NCBI GenBank assembly: GCA_938075305.1
Contig: CALJGV010000006.1
Coordinates: forward strand, 1 to 64,000
DNA length: 64,000 nucleotides
Direction: 5' to 3'
From: an uncultured bacterium
GTDB taxonomy: Bacteria; Planctomycetota; UBA1135; GCA-002686595
Shown here: in pieces, positions 60,121 through 64,000 of the stretch
Layout: each line of letters begins with the position of its first letter
Numbering within the stretch: the first letter of the stretch is position 1
Translations under genes and position numbers: made by a program
Notes under the pieces: generated by a model
What the model saw: the letters and a program-made list of their open reading frames with translations, nothing else
What the model was told of the DNA's origin: nothing
Databases searched by the model: none

Positions 60121-60792
60121 CTAGGCCTCGACGGGGGCGTCGCCCCTGGCCTCTGCGCCCTCGGGCCCTTCGGCCTCCGGGTCGGGGCCGTCGTTGTCCG
60201 CCTCGCCTGCGGCGGCCCCAGAGGCGTCCAGCCCGTCGTCCAGGTCCCCGTCGTCCAGGCCCAGCCGGATTCCGTGGGGCCCCTCTGCACCGTCGAAGAC
60301 GGCCTGGAGTTGCGCCCGGACCTCGTCGAGGCGGTCCGCCTCGAAGTCGTAGACGAAGACCTTGTAGCGACGGTCGTCCCGGGGACGCTTGACGATGAAG
60401 GCCTCCTCGTCGCCCTCCCGCAGGACCTTCTCCACCTTCACGCGGCGCTTGCGCATCAGGAGCAGGCAGAGCACGTAGCGGAGCTCCCGGACCTGGAGCT
60501 CCTCGCGGGCCTCAAGCTCGAGGAACAGGCGGTCGAGGGACTCGAGGTCCAGCTGGACCGTCTTCTTCCGCTCGACATGGTGGCGCGTGAACCAGTGGAA
60601 CAGGGGCGGCTCGGCCTCCCCGGCCTCGATCCTCGCCTGGAGGCCCTCCCAGGCCCCCACCGAGAGGTCTGCGCGCTGGAGCGCGCCCTCGATGACGGTC
60701 AGGAGCGAGATGTGACGCTCCCCCTCCTCGAATTCACGCTCGGTCTCCGCGCAGCGCCCCTGGCGGCGCGAGATCGTCCACGTCGATGCCAT
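60121..60792 (-). CDS. Conserved-looking protein of unknown function
   Basis: 223 aa from ATG 60792, fixed by TAGGCT 7 nt upstream; a longer reading would lie inside the glycosyltransferase gene. No domain recognised with certainty. The N-terminus has WTISRRQGRC and a Cys-Glu-rich EREFEEGERH segment that could bind metal or nucleic acid; the middle is helical and charged (DLESLDRLFLELEAREELQVREL, split), with a basic patch LLLMRKRRVKVEK; the C-terminal 50 aa are an acidic Asp/Gly tail. No signal peptide, so cytoplasmic. It ends upstream of the mraZ intergenic region and is transcribed in the same direction as the dcw cluster. Confidence 0.7.
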   Translation of the reverse strand: MASTWTISRRQGRCAETEREFEEGERHISLLTVIEGALQRADLSVGAWEGLQARIEAGEAEPPLFHWFTRHHVERKKTVQLDLESLDRLFLELEAREELQVRELRYVLCLLLMRKRRVKVEKVLREGDEEAFIVKRPRDDRRYKVFVYDFEADRLDEVRAQLQAVFDGAEGPHGIRLGLDDGDLDDGLDASGAAAGEADNDGPDPEAEGPEGAEARGDAPVEA

Positions 60793-60799
60793 GGAACGG

Positions 60800-60805
60800 A
60801 GCCTA
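60800..60805 (-). promoter_or_regulatory. -10-like TAGGCT built on a stop codon
   Basis: TAGGCT on the minus strand ends 7 nt before ATG 60792. Its TAG is the stop codon of the upstream glycosyltransferase gene, the same arrangement as at 19827-19832. Confidence 0.45.
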
Positions 60806-62227
60806 TCCGATCGGAGCCCGATCTCCTCGGACCGCCCGGTCGTAGTGTTCGATGAGCGCCTGGCTGACCTCGGACCAGGGCCTGAATCGAGGGGACGGGG
60901 CCCGCTCGACCGGGTCCGAGCCGGCGCCCTCCAGGGCGGTCTGGAGCTCGGCCTCCAAGGCCGACCGCAGGCTCCCCACGTCGCCCTCTCGGAAGAGCGA
61001 ACCGGGGAGACCATCCGCCACCAGCTCCGCCATGCCGCCGAGGTCCGTCGCCACGACCCGGGCCCCCGCGGCGAAGGCCTCGAGCATCACCAGCGGGCGG
61101 ATCTCGGTCCACTGGCTGGGGGTCACCAGCAGGTCGGTGCGGGCCATCTCGGCGCGCACCTCCTCCCGCCCGAGCGCCCCGCCCACGGTCACCCCCATGG
61201 GCACCGCCGCCGCCCGCAGGCCCTCCACGTAACCCGGCTGGTGCTGGTCGGGGCCCAGGATCCGCAGGCTCGCGCCGCCCCGGACCGAGTCAGGGAGCTG
61301 CCCCCACGCTTCCAGGAGCAGGTGCGGCGCCTTGTGCGGCACGAGGGAGCCGAGGAAGAGCACCCGGACGGGCGCCCCCTGGGCTCGCGCGACCCGGGGA
61401 TGACGAGCCGCTCCCTCCCAGTCCACGCCGGTGGTCTCCACGTGGAGCCGCGCGCCTTCGAGCCCCAGCTCCTCGAACCAGGGGACCATGAACCGCGCGG
61501 GGAGGAGCACCCGGTCCACGCAGCGGCGGACGGTGGGCACGAGGTCGTCGAGCCGGCGGGCGACTCCCTGCTCGAAGCGGAGCGCCTCTTCCGCCGATGG
61601 CGGGGTCCACGCGCCGCTCGGCCCTGCGGAGCCCCCTCCCGCCAGCCGCCGGGCCGCGCCGGACACGTCCAGTCCGGTGGCGCTCTTGACGGCGGAGATC
61701 CCCCGCGCCACACGCCGCTCGAGGTCGGTCTGCTTCCACTTGAAGCTCGGCAGACAGGTCCCGCAGCGGGCGGCGTCCACATGGGCACAGCGCGCTCCGT
61801 CGGGGTGCAGGAGCTGGCCGAAGCGTGCGCAGCCCAGCCAGAAGTCATGGATCGTCATGACCACCGGGATGCCCCGCTCCTCGCACAGATCGAGCAGCCC
61901 CGCGGACAGGTAGAGCAGGTGGTGGACGTGCACCACGTCCGGGCGGACGTCCTCGAGGATCCCTGCGAGGACGCGGTCAATGTCCGGACGGCGCCAGGTC
62001 TCCTCGAAGCTCCTGGCGAAGAGGTTGTTGATGACCTCGATGACTCGCAGACCGCCGTGGTCCCGCTCTCGGGTGGAGAGGTCGGGCCGGGCGATGTCCT
62101 TCTCCGTGGTGACCACGACCACCTCGTGCCCGGCGTCGGCGACGTGGGCCGCTGTGGCCGAGGCGAAGACCTCGACGCCGGCGGTGTGGCGCGGCGGGTA
62201 GAGATGGGTGGCGAGTAGGACGCGCAT
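60803..62227 (-). CDS. Family 4 glycosyltransferase
   Basis: 474-aa GT-B glycosyltransferase. The N-terminal domain (LLATHLYPPRHTAGVEVFA, then HHLLYLSAGLLDLC and TIHDFWLGC) and the C-terminal donor domain (VLFLGSLVPHKAPHLLLEAW, and TEIRPLVMLEAFAAGARVVAT with the E-x7-E motif) match GT4. A Cys-containing central segment (HVDAARCGTC) is typical of a subgroup that starts with 'HDFW'. It probably builds a surface polysaccharide together with the two GT2 genes upstream. The start follows TAGGGT (62249-62254) by 21 nt; no ribosome-binding site is evident. Confidence 0.9.
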   Translation of the reverse strand: MRVLLATHLYPPRHTAGVEVFASATAAHVADAGHEVVVVTTEKDIARPDLSTRERDHGGLRVIEVINNLFARSFEETWRRPDIDRVLAGILEDVRPDVVHVHHLLYLSAGLLDLCEERGIPVVMTIHDFWLGCARFGQLLHPDGARCAHVDAARCGTCLPSFKWKQTDLERRVARGISAVKSATGLDVSGAARRLAGGGSAGPSGAWTPPSAEEALRFEQGVARRLDDLVPTVRRCVDRVLLPARFMVPWFEELGLEGARLHVETTGVDWEGAARHPRVARAQGAPVRVLFLGSLVPHKAPHLLLEAWGQLPDSVRGGASLRILGPDQHQPGYVEGLRAAAVPMGVTVGGALGREEVRAEMARTDLLVTPSQWTEIRPLVMLEAFAAGARVVATDLGGMAELVADGLPGSLFREGDVGSLRSALEAELQTALEGAGSDPVERAPSPRFRPWSEVSQALIEHYDRAVRGDRAPIG

Positions 62228-62248
62228 GGTTCAGCGGGGCACTACCCC

Positions 62249-62254
62249 ACCCTA
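62249..62254 (-). promoter_or_regulatory. -10-like TAGGGT upstream of the GT4 gene
   Basis: TAGGGT on the minus strand lies 21 nt before the GT4 ATG in the 98-bp gap after the GT2 gene, giving a leader of about 14 nt. Confidence 0.35.
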
Positions 62255-62325
62255 GTCCCGCGACCTACGGAATGCCCGGGCGAGCACGAGGCGGGTGCCC
62301 AGCCCGGCGAGCCCCGGAGCCGCCC

Positions 62326-63426
62326 TCACACCACCAACCAGCGGCAGAGCCCCCACCACGCGCGGAGCGCTCCATCGAGGAGCCGGAGCCCGAGGCCCCC
62401 GGAGGAGGAGAGGTTGGGGCTGAGGGTCAGCGGGCCGCCCACGAGCAAGCCGCGGTCGCCGATCTTGCGGCTGCGCTGGATCTGACGGCGCCGCCGAAGC
62501 GCCTCGGGGAGCCGGCTGAAGAACGCCTTCTTCCCACGCCACCAGGGCCCGAGGTTGCCCTGCTTCGCAGAGAAGAGGACCCAAGCGCCCTCGTAGACGA
62601 GGAGCCCCGGTGCGCTCACCAGCAGCGTCCACCAGCGGTGACACTTGACCATGTACAGCCAGCGATTCCGCGAGTGGAAGAACACGCGGCGGCCGGGGTA
62701 GTCGGTCCCCTCGCGGAAGCTGATGCCAGCCGTCCCCGCGTCGTGCAGCACCGCAGCCGAGTTCACCTTGAGGATCCGGTGCCCAGCCAGCCGCAACCGG
62801 TGTGAGAGGTCCAGGTCCTCGAAGAGGATGAAGAATGACTCGTCGAACCCGCCGACCTCGATGGCCGCCTTCTTGTCCACCAGCAGGCAGAGTGAGATCG
62901 CCACGTCGATGTCCTCGACCGGCGGCGACTCGAGGGCGCTGGCCTCCGCCCCGAAGTTGTGGAGGCTGATCAGCCCGGCGTAGTGGAAGTCTCCGCCGTC
63001 GTAGTGCACGCGGGTCGGGTCCGCCTTGAACAGGCTTCTGGGCTGAGCCATCACCGCCCCGTCCTCGGACGAGACCGCCTGCGCCAGATGTTCGAGGGTG
63101 TCCTCGGCCATGACCACGTCGTTGTCCACGAGGAGCACCCAGCGGTACTTCGCCGCGCGCATTCCGACGTTCCGGGCGGTACAGGCGCCGACGTTCTCCA
63201 CCATCCGGAGGATCTCGACGTCCCGGAAGTGGGTGTTCAGCAGGTTGAGGCTGCCGTCCGTGCTCGCGTTCTCCACGACGATGAGCTCCGCCACCGGCAA
63301 CGACTGCGCCTGGATCGAGCGGATGCACGCCTCGAGGTACGCCTCCCCCTGGTAGTTCACGACCACCGCGGAGATGGGCCCCAGCGGCGGGGCGGCTCCC
63401 TCGGAGCTGTGGTTGGGCTCGGCCAT
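62326..63426 (-). CDS. Family 2 glycosyltransferase
   Basis: 366-aa GT-A enzyme of the WbbL/rhamnosyltransferase type. The nucleotide-binding start is AVVVNYQGEAYLEACI; the D-x-D metal motif is LLVDNDVVM (about 97-105); acceptor motif FILFEDLDLSHRL (E-D-x-D) is at about 198-210. Two weakly hydrophobic segments after residue 250 (WTLLVSAPGLLVYEG) suggest membrane association. It sits 28 nt after the partial GT2 gene and likely belongs to the same glycan operon. Confidence 0.9.
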   Translation of the reverse strand: MAEPNHSSEGAAPPLGPISAVVVNYQGEAYLEACIRSIQAQSLPVAELIVVENASTDGSLNLLNTHFRDVEILRMVENVGACTARNVGMRAAKYRWVLLVDNDVVMAEDTLEHLAQAVSSEDGAVMAQPRSLFKADPTRVHYDGGDFHYAGLISLHNFGAEASALESPPVEDIDVAISLCLLVDKKAAIEVGGFDESFFILFEDLDLSHRLRLAGHRILKVNSAAVLHDAGTAGISFREGTDYPGRRVFFHSRNRWLYMVKCHRWWTLLVSAPGLLVYEGAWVLFSAKQGNLGPWWRGKKAFFSRLPEALRRRRQIQRSRKIGDRGLLVGGPLTLSPNLSSSGGLGLRLLDGALRAWWGLCRWLVV

Positions 63427-63454
63427 GGTGCGGGCGGGAAGAGGGGTCGTCGAG

Positions 63455-64000
63455 CTACTGCAGCGGAAGCTCGAAGTCCGGCGCCCGGACGGGCTCGCGG
63501 CGCTTGAGGCAGTACGGCACGTTGTACAGCACGCTGAAGAGCGCGCGCGTCACGATCCACCATGCCCCGTCGGTTTCGCGCAGGGACTTGCCCACACCGA
63601 TGGTGCCCACGGCGTCGGTGACCTCGCCGGTCTCCTCCGCCTTGCGGCCACGGAGCAACACCTTGGTCAGGACGAGGAAAGGCATGCGCGCTAGATCCTT
63701 CGCCGGGGCGTACTTGAGCATCCCGAGCCAGGCGTTGCGCGCGTGATAGAAGAGGCTCCGCTTGCCCATCTGCAGGCCGAAGGGCGTCCGGTGGAACGTC
63801 TCCGCGCCGGGATACTGGAGCACTCGATAGCCCAGGTTGAGCAGCCTGCACGTCAGGTCCCGCTCGTTGCCGTAGATGAACAGCCGCTCGTCGTATCCCC
63901 CGGCCTTGTCGATGGCTTCCTTGCGGGCGAGGCTCGCGCAGCCCCGGAAGGTGCTCATGTAGCGCTCTCGGTTGAGCGCCTCGGCGTCGCGGAAGCTGTC
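63455..64000 (-). CDS. Family 2 glycosyltransferase, C-terminal part (cut by window edge)
   Basis: Open to the right edge (64000); the visible 182 codons start inside the protein (FRDAEALNRERY, then RGCASLARKEAIDKAGGYDERLF). The motif YGNERDLTCRLL is the acceptor-site E-x-D block of GT2 enzymes. C-terminal residues include a helical region with Trp/Phe-rich segment. The start and nucleotide-binding domain lie outside the window. It is upstream of, and co-directional with, the complete GT2 gene. Confidence 0.8.
   Translation of the reverse strand, partial: DSFRDAEALNRERYMSTFRGCASLARKEAIDKAGGYDERLFIYGNERDLTCRLLNLGYRVLQYPGAETFHRTPFGLQMGKRSLFYHARNAWLGMLKYAPAKDLARMPFLVLTKVLLRGRKAEETGEVTDAVGTIGVGKSLRETDGAWWIVTRALFSVLYNVPYCLKRREPVRAPDFELPLQ

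Overview
The window is GC-rich, gene-dense bacterial chromosome with about 45 protein-coding genes. I recognise no tRNA, rRNA, insertion sequence, prophage or CRISPR array. The content suggests a Planctomycetota-type, diderm, probably marine or particle-associated heterotroph. The main pointers are a DUF1549/DUF1553 protein with a planctomycete-type cytochrome domain (PSCyt1) followed by a DUF1501 protein with a Tat signal, lipoprotein sulfatases, an FG-GAP/UnbV (ASPIC) lipoprotein, C-type-lectin-like secreted proteins, many lipoboxes and an outer-membrane beta-barrel. The lineage is an inference; a 16S or marker-gene tree would settle it.

Layout. 0-5 kb: selA and recJ, then a PQQ-like propeller lipoprotein. 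5-10.4 kb: a leftward operon of M28 peptidase, Thr-type sulfatase homologue and FGly-type sulfatase, each joined to the next by an ATGA overlap. 10.6-19.4 kb: a rightward series of exported proteins (TPR/FG-GAP/UnbV lipoprotein, SGNH-like lipoprotein, two tandem lectin-domain paralogues, a beta-lactamase-fold lipoprotein). 19.4-22.7 kb: thioesterase, EamA transporter, Nudix hydrolase, FAD oxidase. 22.7-30.4 kb: the DUF1549/DUF1501 pair and two acidic secreted paralogues. 30.5-36 kb: an MFS-PlsC-AMP-ligase fusion and thiC under a TPP riboswitch. 36-43 kb: a HEAT-repeat protein whose N-terminal frame is broken, a translationally coupled HEAAH zincin / ATP-grasp pair, thrS, and a DJ-1/PfpI protein.

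43.2-59.7 kb holds a near-complete dcw (division and cell wall) cluster read leftward: mraZ, rsmH, ftsL-like, a very large ftsI, murE, murF, mraY, ftsW, a LysM protein, a small exported protein, murG; then, after two genes on the opposite strand, murC and murB. MurE carries the DNPR motif, which predicts meso-diaminopimelate peptidoglycan. No ftsQ, ftsA or ftsZ follows murB, where they often lie. Upstream of mraZ are 10-bp-spaced TGGCA boxes that look like its autoregulatory operator. 60-64 kb: an unknown conserved protein and three glycosyltransferases, the last cut by the window edge.

At the regulatory level, many transcription units have a TAnnnT hexamer 6-9 nt before the start codon and no Shine-Dalgarno sequence, which suggests widespread leaderless mRNAs. 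Genes inside operons are instead joined by ATGA, GTGA or TTGA overlaps. The best candidates for something undescribed are the zincin/ATP-grasp pair, the unusual dcw proteins (expanded FtsI, variant MraY, extra LysM and small genes) and the shared C-terminal module of the lectin paralogues.
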